From: Acinetobacter lwoffii
GTDB taxonomy: Bacteria > Pseudomonadota > Gammaproteobacteria > Pseudomonadales > Moraxellaceae
Length of the DNA: 64,000 nt
Assembly: GCF_002321025.1 (NCBI RefSeq)
Contig: NZ_DCLL01000031.1
Span: forward strand, 1-64,000
Direction: 5' to 3'
Of the stretch, positions 53,701 through 63,648 are shown piece by piece; position 1 is the first letter of the stretch; each line of letters begins with the position of its first letter. Both the position numbers and the translations under genes were made by a program. The notes under the pieces were generated by a model that ran no database searches, was not told the origin of the DNA, and worked only from the letters and a program-made list of their open reading frames with translations.

Positions 53701-56331
53701 TTAATATACATCACGGCGATAACGTCCATCCAGACGTAATTGATCTAGCATTGTTTCACCGAGAATCTCAATCAGGGCCTGATCCACATCGCTGGCCATG
53801 CCATTGATGCTACCACAGACATAAATCACTGCACCTTGAGCAATCCAAGCTTTTAGTTCTTCAGCCTGTTCACGCAGTTTATGGTGTACATAAACTTTTT
53901 CCTGCTGGTCGCGCGAGAATGCAAGATCGAGACGTTTCAGGGTTCCCATTTGCAGCCAGGCCTGAATGGTTTCTTCAAAGAAGAAGTCGTGTTCACGCTG
54001 ACGTTCACCGAAGATCAGCCAGTTCTGGCTATAGTCCTGACGGTTACGCGCACTGAGCAGACTTAATAGTCCGGCAATGCCGGTACCATTACCAATACAG
54101 ATAATCGGGCGGTTGTCATCAATCAGGTGGAAAGATTCATTGCTGCGAATACGCAGTGCAATGGGCGCATTGAGAGCCGCATGCTGGGTCAGCCAGCCTG
54201 AACCCAATCCCAGATTACCACTAGCATCGGTTTGCTGACGTACCACCAGACGTAAAACCTGCTGGCTTGGAATACTGGCAATGGAGTATTCACGTGTTGC
54301 CAAAACCGGTAATTGCGTGAGGAGCTGATCCAGAGAATCAAAAGGTTCAGCCTGAGTCAGATCACGATCCCAGAGTGCCTGTTCAATATTCTGTTGCATA
54401 GAAGGTACTTGTGTACCCGCTGCTATCTGGTGCTTTTGCATAAATGCATGAATACGTTCTGGGCTATTTCCTGGCTGAATCTCGGCAATATCACCTGCTT
54501 GCCAGATGGCTTCATGTTCAGGGGTCAGTTCGATATTGAAAGCAGGCGCACCCAGACTACCCGGATTGAGGACTTCACGTTTACTCAAACTCCAGCGATC
54601 AAAGGTCTTATCGATATTCATCGCTTGTAGCTCAAGTCGAGTGACTTGTGCCAGTGCACTATTCCATTGCTGGATATGCTCGTTATTGGCATTGTCGACT
54701 TCAATCGTATTGAATAGCTGCTGGGCACCATTCTGTTTTAACCACTGATCGATACGGTGGCCAAAACTGCAATAACTGTCTGGATATTCCTGAGAACCCA
54801 AGGCCAAAACTGCATAACTTAAATGGCTGAGATCAGCTTGAGCAGACAGGATTTTTTTCTCAAAAGAAGAGGCCAGATCTGGTGCTTCGCCCGTGCCATA
54901 GGTACTAGCAACAAATAATACCTGTTCGGTTTGCTGTAAATCGGCAAGCGTCAGTTGCTGTACCGGCTTGACGGTTACCGGTTGACGTGCTTCCTGCAGG
55001 GCAGTTGCTGTACGCCAAGCCAGCTGCTCAGAAACCCCTGTTTGTGAGGCATAAGCAATGAGCCATGGTTTAGCATTTTCATCCAGGTTCACTGCAGTCG
55101 CACCCTGACGTGCTGCCAGTGTTAAGCGTTTCTGCTTGCGACGTTTTAGATAGAGCATCCAGCCGGTTACGAAGAATAACGGCATCAACAAGGCTGCGAC
55201 CATGGCAAAGAACTGGTAGATCGGGCCGAAGAAGCTGCCACGATGTACCGGTAACATGCTACTCATGATCTTTTCATTGAGCTTTTTGTCTTCATACAGC
55301 TCGACTTCGGTAAATTCAGCTGTCCGGTAATTATAAGTGGCACTGTTTCGTGCACGTTCATGTTGAGCGATCGGATCGACGAAGTTCAGTTGCATTTCGC
55401 CATCCGGTTTTTTCGGAAGGTTAAACGTTACGGTAGAATACTTATCTGAAAATTCATTGTTAAAGCCAATCCAGCTCTGGTCTAGCGCACGGGCAGTAGC
55501 TTCAGGGCTGAGACCTTCACGGCCTTCACCACCAGCACCGCGTTCGCCACCTTGGCGGCCTTCGCCTCGTACTTCACCTTCGGCACGCGGACCACGTTCA
55601 CCGCCTGGACGTCCTTCACCACGGTTATTGCCGGCATTGGCCTGCATTTCCGGTTGCGGGCGTTCCACACCCAGCACTTTAAACATGCCATTGCGCCACC
55701 AGTCATAAGACCAGTACAGACCGGTACAGGCCAGAATCAGGTAGAAAATCACCACCCAGGTTCCCACAACAGCGTGCAGATCCCAGATAAAATTACGGCC
55801 TTTCAGTTGAGGTTTTACAAAGAACCATTGCTTGATCGAATGACGTTTCGGCCAGCGCAGGTACAGACCTGACAAGACAAAAAAGATCAGCATCAGGGTA
55901 CAGGCACCGGTAATCTGCTTACCTACTGGACCAACCGTCAAATTACGATGCAGTTGCTGAACAAACTGGAAAAATTCCCGACCCTTAATTTCTGGCAAGA
56001 CTTCCGCAGTATACGGGTTGATCATGATGTTCTGACCACGCCGTGCCCCTTCTTTGGCAACATTCACGGTACTCGAAGCACTTGGATCTTGTGCCACGGT
56101 AATACTGTTGATCTTCATGTCAGGCGCAGTACGGTTAAAGTGCTGATACAGCTCGGAAGGCGTGAGTTTGTCACGTTGCTGAACCTGAACCGTATAACTG
56201 TCGCTATTCATCCATTTTAATATTTGTTGTTCATAGGAATAGATTGCGCCAGTGACCCCCATTATCGAGAGGATTAAACCTGCTGTAATCCCCAGAAACC
56301 AGTGGATTTGGAAAAATGTCTTTTTAAACAT
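53701..56331 (-). CDS. PepSY / flavodoxin / FAD-NADP reductase fusion protein
   Basis: An 876-residue membrane electron-transfer protein. Residues 1 to about 440 are a PepSY-TM region with helices near 8-30, 170-190, 215-240 and 400-425. A flavodoxin-like FMN domain starts with WLIAYASQTGVSEQLAWR. The rest is a CysJ-like FAD/NADPH reductase with REYSIASIPSQ, CIGNGTGIAGLLSL and a C-terminal YVCGSINGMASDVDQAL. It should move electrons from NADPH across the inner membrane, plausibly to ferric siderophores. I start at ATG 56331 (MFKKTFF): the longer frame to 56433 would run through a Fur box. A Gly/Arg/Glu-rich insert (GERG/GEGR repeats) occupies about 230-277. Confidence 0.88.
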   Translation of the reverse strand: MFKKTFFQIHWFLGITAGLILSIMGVTGAIYSYEQQILKWMNSDSYTVQVQQRDKLTPSELYQHFNRTAPDMKINSITVAQDPSASSTVNVAKEGARRGQNIMINPYTAEVLPEIKGREFFQFVQQLHRNLTVGPVGKQITGACTLMLIFFVLSGLYLRWPKRHSIKQWFFVKPQLKGRNFIWDLHAVVGTWVVIFYLILACTGLYWSYDWWRNGMFKVLGVERPQPEMQANAGNNRGEGRPGGERGPRAEGEVRGEGRQGGERGAGGEGREGLSPEATARALDQSWIGFNNEFSDKYSTVTFNLPKKPDGEMQLNFVDPIAQHERARNSATYNYRTAEFTEVELYEDKKLNEKIMSSMLPVHRGSFFGPIYQFFAMVAALLMPLFFVTGWMLYLKRRKQKRLTLAARQGATAVNLDENAKPWLIAYASQTGVSEQLAWRTATALQEARQPVTVKPVQQLTLADLQQTEQVLFVASTYGTGEAPDLASSFEKKILSAQADLSHLSYAVLALGSQEYPDSYCSFGHRIDQWLKQNGAQQLFNTIEVDNANNEHIQQWNSALAQVTRLELQAMNIDKTFDRWSLSKREVLNPGSLGAPAFNIELTPEHEAIWQAGDIAEIQPGNSPERIHAFMQKHQIAAGTQVPSMQQNIEQALWDRDLTQAEPFDSLDQLLTQLPVLATREYSIASIPSQQVLRLVVRQQTDASGNLGLGSGWLTQHAALNAPIALRIRSNESFHLIDDNRPIICIGNGTGIAGLLSLLSARNRQDYSQNWLIFGERQREHDFFFEETIQAWLQMGTLKRLDLAFSRDQQEKVYVHHKLREQAEELKAWIAQGAVIYVCGSINGMASDVDQALIEILGETMLDQLRLDGRYRRDVY

Positions 56332-56412
56332 GGTCGTCAGATTAAGGGTGAGATCTATAAAAGTGGCAAAATTATAACTGAAGTTTAAGCCCGAATTATA
56401 GGTGTTGAGGAT

Positions 56413-56436
56413 AATATTTATTCTCATTATCATTTA
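56413..56436 (-). promoter_or_regulatory. Fur box upstream of the PepSY flavoreductase
   Basis: On the minus strand the sequence reads AATGATAATGAGAATAAAT, with the left half matching the Fur consensus GATAATGATAATCATTATC. It lies roughly 80-105 bases before the chosen start and predicts iron repression. Confidence 0.7.
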
Positions 56437-56451
56437 TTATTTTAAGATTAA

Positions 56452-56482
56452 AAAAACCTCCATGCCGGGGCAGGAGGTTTTT
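56452..56482 (-). terminator. Terminator of the YcxB-like gene
   Basis: Hairpin AAAAACCTCC/GGAGGTTTTT with an inner TGCC/GGCA, about 20 bases past the stop at 56501 on the minus strand. It separates that gene from the Fur-box promoter. Confidence 0.85.
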
Positions 56483-56500
56483 CACTGAAGAAAGAACAGT

Positions 56501-57061
56501 TTAGATTTGTTTTGCTGCGCCGACTTCTGCTTCCAGATGCTTGCGAATCGTGGCGAAAGAGAAGTTTTTGCTGTCCAGACGTTTCGGCAGGATATACGCA
56601 CCTTGCTGGCCTTTTACCTTGAAATTGACCAACATGAATTCTGGTGTGTTGTACCATTCATAGATGTCTTTCCAGCTAATCGCGCCAACACCTTCTTGCA
56701 TGCCCATTTTCTGACGCATCACGATGCCATGTGGTTGTACGCCCAGGCGAACACCTTTGATTTCCTGTACCGGAAATTCATTCATCTTGCGTTTAACATA
56801 CCATTCCAGACCAAAGGTACGGATCAGGTAATACAACACCACACAGACAATGGCCACCCAGCAGAACACGGTAGAATAGTTCTTCAGGAGCAGAATGCCC
56901 AGAATAGAAAGTGCAACAACAGCACCCATGATCAGCCATGCTTTCATGCCAATTTTATTGGTACTACGCCAGATCACCAGCTGAGCATGACGCTGCTCGG
57001 CTTCTGAAATTTCATAGTTCACAGGCTGTAGGGTATAAGCGTATAAATTTTTCGCGGTCAT
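56501..57061 (-). CDS. YcxB-like membrane protein
   Basis: A 186-residue protein. A hydrophilic N-terminus is followed by two adjacent helices at about 40-60 and 65-85. The soluble C-terminal domain contains GVRLGVQPHGIVMRQ and WKDIYEWYNTPEFMLVNFK near 110-150, matching the YcxB-like pattern (strand-rich domain ending in a short helix). Function unknown. Monocistronic, with a terminator. Confidence 0.75.
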   Translation of the reverse strand: MTAKNLYAYTLQPVNYEISEAEQRHAQLVIWRSTNKIGMKAWLIMGAVVALSILGILLLKNYSTVFCWVAIVCVVLYYLIRTFGLEWYVKRKMNEFPVQEIKGVRLGVQPHGIVMRQKMGMQEGVGAISWKDIYEWYNTPEFMLVNFKVKGQQGAYILPKRLDSKNFSFATIRKHLEAEVGAAKQI

Positions 57062-57146
57062 AATGAAATTAGCAGATTTTAAACTGTAAAAAGTTTAGCA
57101 CTAATTGTACCAATTCAGTGAGTATATTGTTCCAAAATCAGCCAAA

Positions 57147-59321
57147 TTATAATGAACCTAATTCAGTTGCCTGTTCATCACGCTCATGACTCAAACTTTG
57201 TTTCAGTTGGCTCAACTGCTTTAAAATGCTGAACATTAAAGACAGTTGCTGTAAAATGATCAGGGATTTCTGATCTTGCTCCTGATCTTGAGCCAGGCGC
57301 TGGCGAATATGGGCAATCATATTTTGCGCACTTAAATCGGGCATTTCATCTCTTAGCAATGCACCACGAATGTTCTCAAGTGCTTTGTCCAGTAAATTCA
57401 GAATGTCCTGATCTTCAATTTTTTCCCGGTGTGCGCCCAGTGCAGCAATATAACTGATAAAAGTATGGTTCAGACAAAGGAACTCAAAGGCTAGTGATTT
57501 TTGTACCGGATCAATATCCGGTTCAGTGGCCAGTGTCGAAATCAGTGAAGCCACCTCGGCATCGGTATTATGGGCAGCACGGCGCACAATCCGATATTTC
57601 AGGTCATTATTACGTCCTGATTTATACTGCTCGATCACTTCACTCAAATAATCTGCTTCTGCCTGCAAGCTGCGTTTGATACTGCGCGGCAAACGTCGGA
57701 ACTTCCAGTCTGGAAAAATAAAGCTGACACCGAACCAGGCAATGGCACAGCCAATCAAGGTGTCAATCATACGCGGGATGGCCGCAGCATAGCCCATACC
57801 GTCCAGATTGAAGTTGATCAAGGCTAAAATCGTGATAAAGGCGGTGGCCTGTGCATACTGTTTACTGCGCAATTCAAAGAACAGAATTCCGCTGAATACC
57901 AGAAGCAATAATTGTCCTTCGATGGAAGGCACAAAATACAGAATGGCATAACCGAGAATAATACCGACCAACGTACCGACAATACGCAGACGTAAACGGC
58001 GTTTGGTGGCGTTAAAGTTGGGCTGGCTGACAAAGAGTGCGGTCAATAAAATCCAGTAACCATATTCAATATTGCTGACCTGTACGAAGATATAGCTGAT
58101 CAGCAGCACAATCGACAGGCGAATGGCATGCCGGAACAGCACCGATTCGGGTGTCAAATGCTGTTTAATCCGAATCTTGATGTCATCCCAGCCTTTCAGG
58201 TCATCATCTCTGAGCTGGTTTTCGATATGTTTGAAACGCTCGGACTTGATACTTTGCTCGGTTTCCAGATTGCGTAACTGGGCATCAATCGATTTCAGGT
58301 TTTGAAACAGCGCAAACAGGGCACTGATCCAGACCTGATCATAATGCTGCTCCTGACGTAACTTATCCAGAGACTGTCTCAGGTTATCAAAGGCATGCTT
58401 GAAGCGCTGGTTATGCACATAGGGTTTGCGCATCAGTAAACTTTCACTCAGGTCCTTACAGGCTTTGCCCTGAATTGACATGATGCGCTGGAAGCGGAAC
58501 AGGATATCGCTATGCTGGAAAATCTTGGCCAGTTTCTGATAATCAATATGTGCTGAATCGGCACGTTCATGAATATCCTGCGCCACAAAATAATATTGCA
58601 GGCTGCGACGGGTGTCTTTTTGCCCCCGGTCACCTTTCAGGCGAGTCAAAAGGGCAGTTTTCATCTCATTAAAAATCGCAATCAGTTTCCCATTTTCAAG
58701 CGAGAGTTCAATCATGCTTTGTTGATAGCTTTTCGGGGTCATGTCCACATCAAACAGATTGGACTTGGCATATAAAAAGTCACCGAGAGCAGAATAGGAA
58801 ATGGCAAGCTTGTCTTGCGCCAACCGGGCAGGGAAAATCAGGAAACTGATGGTCGACAGCAGACCGTACCACATCGCGCCGATGACCAATAAACCAGCCT
58901 GTTTATACCATTCATCAAACAGCTCCACCCCGAGCATGGAATAAACGGAAATCACCAGACAGCCGTAGGAAATCGTGGCATAGCGTCGCCCTAGTGAACC
59001 CAGCAAAATCAGGGCAATACAGGACACAATTAAGGCCAAGGCAAACAGCAAGGGATAAGGAAAAAGCAGATATACGCCTACTGCCGTAATAAAGAAGCCA
59101 ATGTAGGTGTAGAGCAGATTTAAAATCCGCACCGAAAAGCGGTCATCAATATCGCTTAAACCGGCTGCGACCACCCCTAAAGTCAATGGGATCGTCATCA
59201 ATTGTTGTCCCATAAAATAGGGAACAAAGGCGGTACCTGCAAATGCCGTCATCATGCGCAGGTTATACATCAAGGTCGTGTTATAGGTGGTTTGCTTGAG
59301 ACGAGTGAGCCAAGATTTCAA
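57147..59321 (-). CDS. YccS/FUSC-family inner-membrane transporter
   Basis: A 724-residue FUSC-type protein with two sets of membrane helices. One lies at about 20-170 (FMGQQLMTIPLTLGVVAAGL, PLLFALALIVSCIALILLGS), the other at about 395-535 (LSIVLLISYIFVQVSNIEYG, LFVSQPNFNATKRRLRLRIV). Cytoplasmic helical domains follow each. The motif QPNFNATKRRLRLR plus GTLVGIILGY is diagnostic for YccS/YhfK and aromatic-acid exporter relatives. Substrate unknown. Confidence 0.9.
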   Translation of the reverse strand: MKSWLTRLKQTTYNTTLMYNLRMMTAFAGTAFVPYFMGQQLMTIPLTLGVVAAGLSDIDDRFSVRILNLLYTYIGFFITAVGVYLLFPYPLLFALALIVSCIALILLGSLGRRYATISYGCLVISVYSMLGVELFDEWYKQAGLLVIGAMWYGLLSTISFLIFPARLAQDKLAISYSALGDFLYAKSNLFDVDMTPKSYQQSMIELSLENGKLIAIFNEMKTALLTRLKGDRGQKDTRRSLQYYFVAQDIHERADSAHIDYQKLAKIFQHSDILFRFQRIMSIQGKACKDLSESLLMRKPYVHNQRFKHAFDNLRQSLDKLRQEQHYDQVWISALFALFQNLKSIDAQLRNLETEQSIKSERFKHIENQLRDDDLKGWDDIKIRIKQHLTPESVLFRHAIRLSIVLLISYIFVQVSNIEYGYWILLTALFVSQPNFNATKRRLRLRIVGTLVGIILGYAILYFVPSIEGQLLLLVFSGILFFELRSKQYAQATAFITILALINFNLDGMGYAAAIPRMIDTLIGCAIAWFGVSFIFPDWKFRRLPRSIKRSLQAEADYLSEVIEQYKSGRNNDLKYRIVRRAAHNTDAEVASLISTLATEPDIDPVQKSLAFEFLCLNHTFISYIAALGAHREKIEDQDILNLLDKALENIRGALLRDEMPDLSAQNMIAHIRQRLAQDQEQDQKSLIILQQLSLMFSILKQLSQLKQSLSHERDEQATELGSL

Positions 59322-59459
59322 AGGTCGTCCTTTATACTGCAGTCTTAGAGCTGAATCTGAATAGGCTAATGAAAATAGTATATTTATAAATCTTCATTTC
59401 AGGCTAAATCATACTATGCACTGTGTTAATTTGTCTGCATATTAGCGCTTTAAATCTTC

Positions 59460-60677
59460 ATGCTTATGACATCGAATAAAATAGCACAACAACCTTATGC
59501 CATGTCCTGGATTGTTTTGCTGGCGACCTTAAGTGCACTCGGGCCTTTATCCATTGATATGTATCTTTCGGCCTTACCGGCTATGGCAGCAGATTTTGGT
59601 GTCAGTACCCAAATGGTTTCCAATAGCTTGCCGGCTTATTTCTTCGGTCTGGCGATCGGGCAACTGATTTATGGTCCGATCAGTGACCGGATTGGACGTA
59701 AACCGCCACTGTATTTTGGGCTGTGTTTATACATTGTGGCAAGTTTGCTGTGTGTCTTTGCGCAGGATGAATGGAGCCTGATCGCTGCACGAATTCTGCA
59801 AGCTCTCGGTGGCTGTGTCGGGGTGGTCATGGCACGCGCTGCAATTCGCGATCGTCTGGATATGCATTCAGCAGCTCAGGCCTTTGCCAGCATGATGATT
59901 GTGACTGCGATTGCGCCAATCATCGCCCCGAGTCTGGGGGCCTGGGTGTTGATGTTTTATGAATGGAACATGATCTTTTTGGTGCTGATGGGCTGTGGTC
60001 TGTTGAGTCTGGCCTGTGTACATTTTCTATTTAAAGAAACCCTGGAGCCAGAACGCCGTCTCAAGCTGAACTTTCAACAGGTTATAAGTTTGTACCGGTG
60101 CATTTTTCAAGATCCCAGCTTTCGACGCCCGCTCTATGCCGGCTGTTTTTCCGGTGCGGTGATGTTCTGTTATATCAGTGCTTCTTCGACTATTCTGATG
60201 GATCGTTATCAACTGACCGAGCAGCAGTTTGCTTATGCCTTTGGTGCCAATGCTTTCGGCATCATGCTGTTTTCGACCTTGAATAAACGTCTGGCTGGAC
60301 GATTCTCGATATTGCAGCGCCTGAAAATCGGCACCTGCCTGCAGTTTGCCGGTGTATTAGGGTTAATCTTGCTGGGCTGTCTGGACGTCGATTCTGTGCT
60401 CTGGGTGTTGTTAGGCATGTTTATTGTGGTGGCATCTATCGGGTTTACTGGTCCGAATGCCATGGCTTTGGCAATGGCTGAACAGGGCGAGCGGGCAGGA
60501 ACTGCCAGTGCGATTATGGGCAGTATGCAATTTGTCTGTGGTTTATTGGGCGGTGTATTACTGAATTTTCTGATCTGGCATGCTTTGTTGAATATGGCCT
60601 TGATCATGCTGGTTTTTGTCGGTATTTCCGCTTGGGCGGTTTTTAAAATAAAGATGCTAATCTTGCAAAATGCATAG
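59460..60677 (+). CDS. Bcr/CflA-family MFS drug exporter
   Basis: A 405-residue, 12-helix major facilitator. The DHA1 N-terminal features LGPLSIDMYLSALPAM near residue 30 and the loop 2-3 motif GPISDRIGRKPPLYFG near 72 identify the Bcr/CflA group, exporters of bicyclomycin, chloramphenicol and similar compounds. The true substrate is unknown. ATG 59460 and ATG 59466 are both possible starts; neither has a strong SD. Confidence 0.92.
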   Translation: MLMTSNKIAQQPYAMSWIVLLATLSALGPLSIDMYLSALPAMAADFGVSTQMVSNSLPAYFFGLAIGQLIYGPISDRIGRKPPLYFGLCLYIVASLLCVFAQDEWSLIAARILQALGGCVGVVMARAAIRDRLDMHSAAQAFASMMIVTAIAPIIAPSLGAWVLMFYEWNMIFLVLMGCGLLSLACVHFLFKETLEPERRLKLNFQQVISLYRCIFQDPSFRRPLYAGCFSGAVMFCYISASSTILMDRYQLTEQQFAYAFGANAFGIMLFSTLNKRLAGRFSILQRLKIGTCLQFAGVLGLILLGCLDVDSVLWVLLGMFIVVASIGFTGPNAMALAMAEQGERAGTASAIMGSMQFVCGLLGGVLLNFLIWHALLNMALIMLVFVGISAWAVFKIKMLILQNA

Positions 60678-60721
60678 ATGCTGGGCGTTCTCTAATATAT
60701 TAAAAATGCTGGATCGAACAG

Positions 60722-60747
60722 AGGGCTAAGCAAGTTGGCTTAGCCCT
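60722..60747. terminator. Hairpin between convergent bcr-like and nitroreductase genes
   Basis: Nine-base stem AGGGCTAAG/CTTAGCCCT with an eight-base loop and no T-tract. Position between convergent stops supports a terminator role. Confidence 0.55.
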
Positions 60748-60754
60748 GCTTGCA

Positions 60755-61462
60755 TCACTCATCGATAAACACGGCAAATTCTTCTACGGGAACGCGCGGG
60801 GTAATAAAGCTGTTAATAATTTGCTCTGGGTCGGCATAACCCAGTGCCATACCGCAGACCAGCTCTTCATCATCGGGTGCGCCGACCAGATCAAGCACGA
60901 TCGGGTGAAAGTGATTCCAGGCTGCCTGCGGGCAAGTGTCCAGACCGCGGGCTTTTGCTGCCAGCATGACATTCTGGATCATCATGGAAACATCCATTTT
61001 GGACCCAATCGCCAAAGACCGATTTACAGTAAAAAATAAGCCGACAGGGGCATCAAATAATTCAAAATTACGCAGCTGCTGACGCGCCATTTTTTCCTTT
61101 TCGCCTTTTTGAATATTCAGCAAGCCATATAAACCCCAGCCATTTTCACGACGACGTTCAATAAATGGCGAGATCCATTGTTCAGGATAGTAGGCGAAAG
61201 TTTCCTGATACTGCTGTGACAATGCAGGATTTGCATAGATTTGCATTTGTGCCTGACAAACCTGCTGCACGAGTTCATCACGCTTTTTACCTGTTACCAC
61301 ATACACCTTCCAGGGTTGGGTATTGGTTCCTGAGGGCGCGCGGCTGGCAACCGTCAAAATCTCTTTTAAGGTGTCTGTACTAACGGGGGTATTTAAAAAA
61401 GCACGCACTGAATGGCGAGAAGTGATGGTGTGATCTACAGCATGAACAAGATTTTGATCCAT
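60755..61462 (-). CDS. Nitroreductase-family FMN oxidoreductase
   Basis: A 235-residue NADPH- or NADH-dependent FMN enzyme. FMN-binding motifs are SRHSVRAFLNTPVS near residue 16 and SRAPSGTNTQPWKVYVV near 38. The C-terminal GMALGYADPEQIINSFITPR contains the family G-x-x-x-G-Y. Such enzymes reduce nitroaromatics and quinones. Physiological substrate unknown. Single gene with a long empty upstream region. Confidence 0.9.
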   Translation of the reverse strand: MDQNLVHAVDHTITSRHSVRAFLNTPVSTDTLKEILTVASRAPSGTNTQPWKVYVVTGKKRDELVQQVCQAQMQIYANPALSQQYQETFAYYPEQWISPFIERRRENGWGLYGLLNIQKGEKEKMARQQLRNFELFDAPVGLFFTVNRSLAIGSKMDVSMMIQNVMLAAKARGLDTCPQAAWNHFHPIVLDLVGAPDDEELVCGMALGYADPEQIINSFITPRVPVEEFAVFIDE

Positions 61463-62364
61463 TATGGGGTCCAGTCGAATATCCTTATTGAGTTTGCAAT
61501 GACTATAAACTAAACAAACAGAACGGGGGATAGGAAAATTTAATTCTTCGCCAGCTGAAAAAACAATTTATCAGCAAAATGACTTGAATAATGAAATTTC
61601 GCATTCTTTTAGCTGAGCATAAATCGCCTAAGTGATAGCAATGGATTTAGTCATAAAGTTGGTCTTTGATTTAAAAAATGGCTTAAAACCCAAGTGCTTG
61701 AACCATTCAACAATAACAATTTCAAACAGAGAACTGGTTTATTTTGACTGAAAATCAAGATAATTTAATTTCAAGATCCCTGTTTCATTCCGTGTCGAGT
61801 AAAAGATTAATATTTTTTTTGAATTAAAATATAGATTAATCTTCATATAAAAATGAGAATTTATAATTATTTTTTATAGATAAATTAACTATTGCTAATA
61901 AAAAGAAATAAAACTTGATACAAAGAAACAGCATAATGTACGACTTTTCATCTTAATTCATGCATTTTGTGATTAAGATCTGTTTTAAATAACGCGATTC
62001 CAGATGGCTTGAATGAAGTCTTTAGGTTGAAAGCACTCATCAAGCACTGAATGTTTTTTTGAGCTTAAAACACAGTTTTTTTTACCAGCATGCGCGTCTG
62101 TTAGAAAAATGTCTGCAATTTTCAAACAGACTGAGTGTCGGAATAGAAAAGGTGTTGCTTTTATAAATCTCTCATTTGTTGAATATGATCGTGATGATGA
62201 TATTCATAAGTTTGAAAGAGATGATAAATCGGTTTGTTTTTCTAATGGTGATAGATCAAATCAGGATATTTCCAGATAAAGATCTAATGAGCGAGCTAGA
62301 GATCTAGCGCACTCCCTCACTTTTAGAACAATAAAAAATTCAAAATCATCTTGGGCAAAAAATT
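61463..62364. other. Long AT-rich intergenic region upstream of gltS
   Basis: About 900 bases, the longest gene-free stretch of the window. No frame above 60 codons with an SD, no tRNA and no clear terminator. A 14-base palindrome GCTAGAGATCTAGC lies at 62297-62310 and could be an operator. Probably holds divergent promoters and possibly an unrecognised RNA. Confidence 0.5.
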
Positions 62365-63603
62365 ATGGATTTTACTTTTAACGCATTTTATACCTTGATT
62401 GCCGCAGTCATTGTTTTGTTACTCGGCCGATTCCTGGTTAATAAAATCGATTTTTTAAGACGTTACAATATTCCTGAGCCGGTTGCGGGCGGTTTGGTTG
62501 CGGCGATTATCTCATTGCTGGTGCATTCATTGTGGGGATATAGCATCACCACCAGTGCAGAATTACAAACCAGCTTTATGCTGATTTTCTTTGCTTCGAT
62601 TGGTCTGAGTGCCAACTTTTCCAAGTTGCGTGAAGGTGGGATCGGTCTGGTTATTTTCCTGTTTGCTGTTTCGGCTTTCATTATTTTGCAAAATGCGGTC
62701 GGCATGAGTCTGGCAACATTATTGGGTATTGACCCGTTGATTGGCCTGATTGCAGGCTCAGTTACCTTAACCGGTGGTCATGGTACTGCGGGTGCATGGG
62801 GGGAAATTTTTGAAGTTGAACATGGTATTCAAGGTGCTTTGGCACTAGGTATGGCCAGTGCGACTTTTGGATTGATTATCGGCGGTATTATTGGCGGACC
62901 TTTAGCCAAGTTGCTGATCAACCGTTATAACCTGGCGACTGCGCGTACCGATCAGCAAATTGAAACGCGTGACAATACGCCAATGGACAGCACCACCAGC
63001 GAATATGTACCGTTTGAATATCCGCATCAGGTGCGTTTAATTACCGCTGATAATGCAATCACGACCTTGGGTCTATTTGCAGGCTGTTTGGCTTTTGCAG
63101 AGTTTATGACGGGTTTCAGTAAAGGTACTGCATTTGAACTGCCAACATTTGTCTGGGCATTGGCGGGTGGTGTCATCCTGCGTAATGTACTGGAAGGTGT
63201 TTTCAAAGTTCAGATTTTCGATCGCGCGATTGATGTGTTCGGTAATGCTTCATTGTCGCTGTACTTGGCGATGGCATTGTTATCATTGAAATTATGGCAA
63301 TTGGCTGACCTTGCAGGACCACTGATGGTAATTCTGGGTGCACAGACCATCACCATGGCTTTGTATGCCGGTTTTGTAACTTTCCGCATCATGGGTAAAA
63401 ACTACGATGCTGCGGTACTTGCAGCAGGGCATTGTGGTTTCGGTATGGGCGCAACGCCAACAGCGGTTGCCAATATGCAGGCGATTACCAATATGTATGG
63501 TGCGTCGCATAAGGCCTTCCTGATTGTTCCATTATGTGGTGCGTTCTTCGTTGACTTAATCAATGCTACTGTTATTCAGATGATTTTGAAGTTTTTTGCA
63601 TAA
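62365..63603 (+). CDS. gltS: Sodium/glutamate symporter
   Basis: A 412-residue ESS-family carrier importing glutamate with Na+, normal length, about ten helices. Family sequences include YNIPEPVAGGLVAAIISLLV near residue 35, TLTGGHGTAGAWGEIFE near 133 and GHCGFGMGATPTAVANMQAI near 355. The second is the first of the two re-entrant-loop type motifs. It lies 45 bases before the AGCS symporter gene in the same direction, so the two may be co-transcribed. Confidence 0.95.
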   Translation: MDFTFNAFYTLIAAVIVLLLGRFLVNKIDFLRRYNIPEPVAGGLVAAIISLLVHSLWGYSITTSAELQTSFMLIFFASIGLSANFSKLREGGIGLVIFLFAVSAFIILQNAVGMSLATLLGIDPLIGLIAGSVTLTGGHGTAGAWGEIFEVEHGIQGALALGMASATFGLIIGGIIGGPLAKLLINRYNLATARTDQQIETRDNTPMDSTTSEYVPFEYPHQVRLITADNAITTLGLFAGCLAFAEFMTGFSKGTAFELPTFVWALAGGVILRNVLEGVFKVQIFDRAIDVFGNASLSLYLAMALLSLKLWQLADLAGPLMVILGAQTITMALYAGFVTFRIMGKNYDAAVLAAGHCGFGMGATPTAVANMQAITNMYGASHKAFLIVPLCGAFFVDLINATVIQMILKFFA

Positions 63604-63648
63604 TTTTTATGCCTGATACGATGAGTCATAGGCTCATAAGGATGTGAC

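Noticed and set aside
55457..55872. Plus-strand Pro/Ser/Arg-rich and Thr/Phe-rich frames opposite the PepSY gene
   Set aside because: They are shadows of the Gly/Arg/Glu repeat of the real gene on the minus strand.
61850..61885. Possible Fur box in the gltS upstream region
   Set aside because: ATGAGAATTTATAATTATTT matches only the AT-rich part of the consensus in an AT-rich background and lies near no iron gene.
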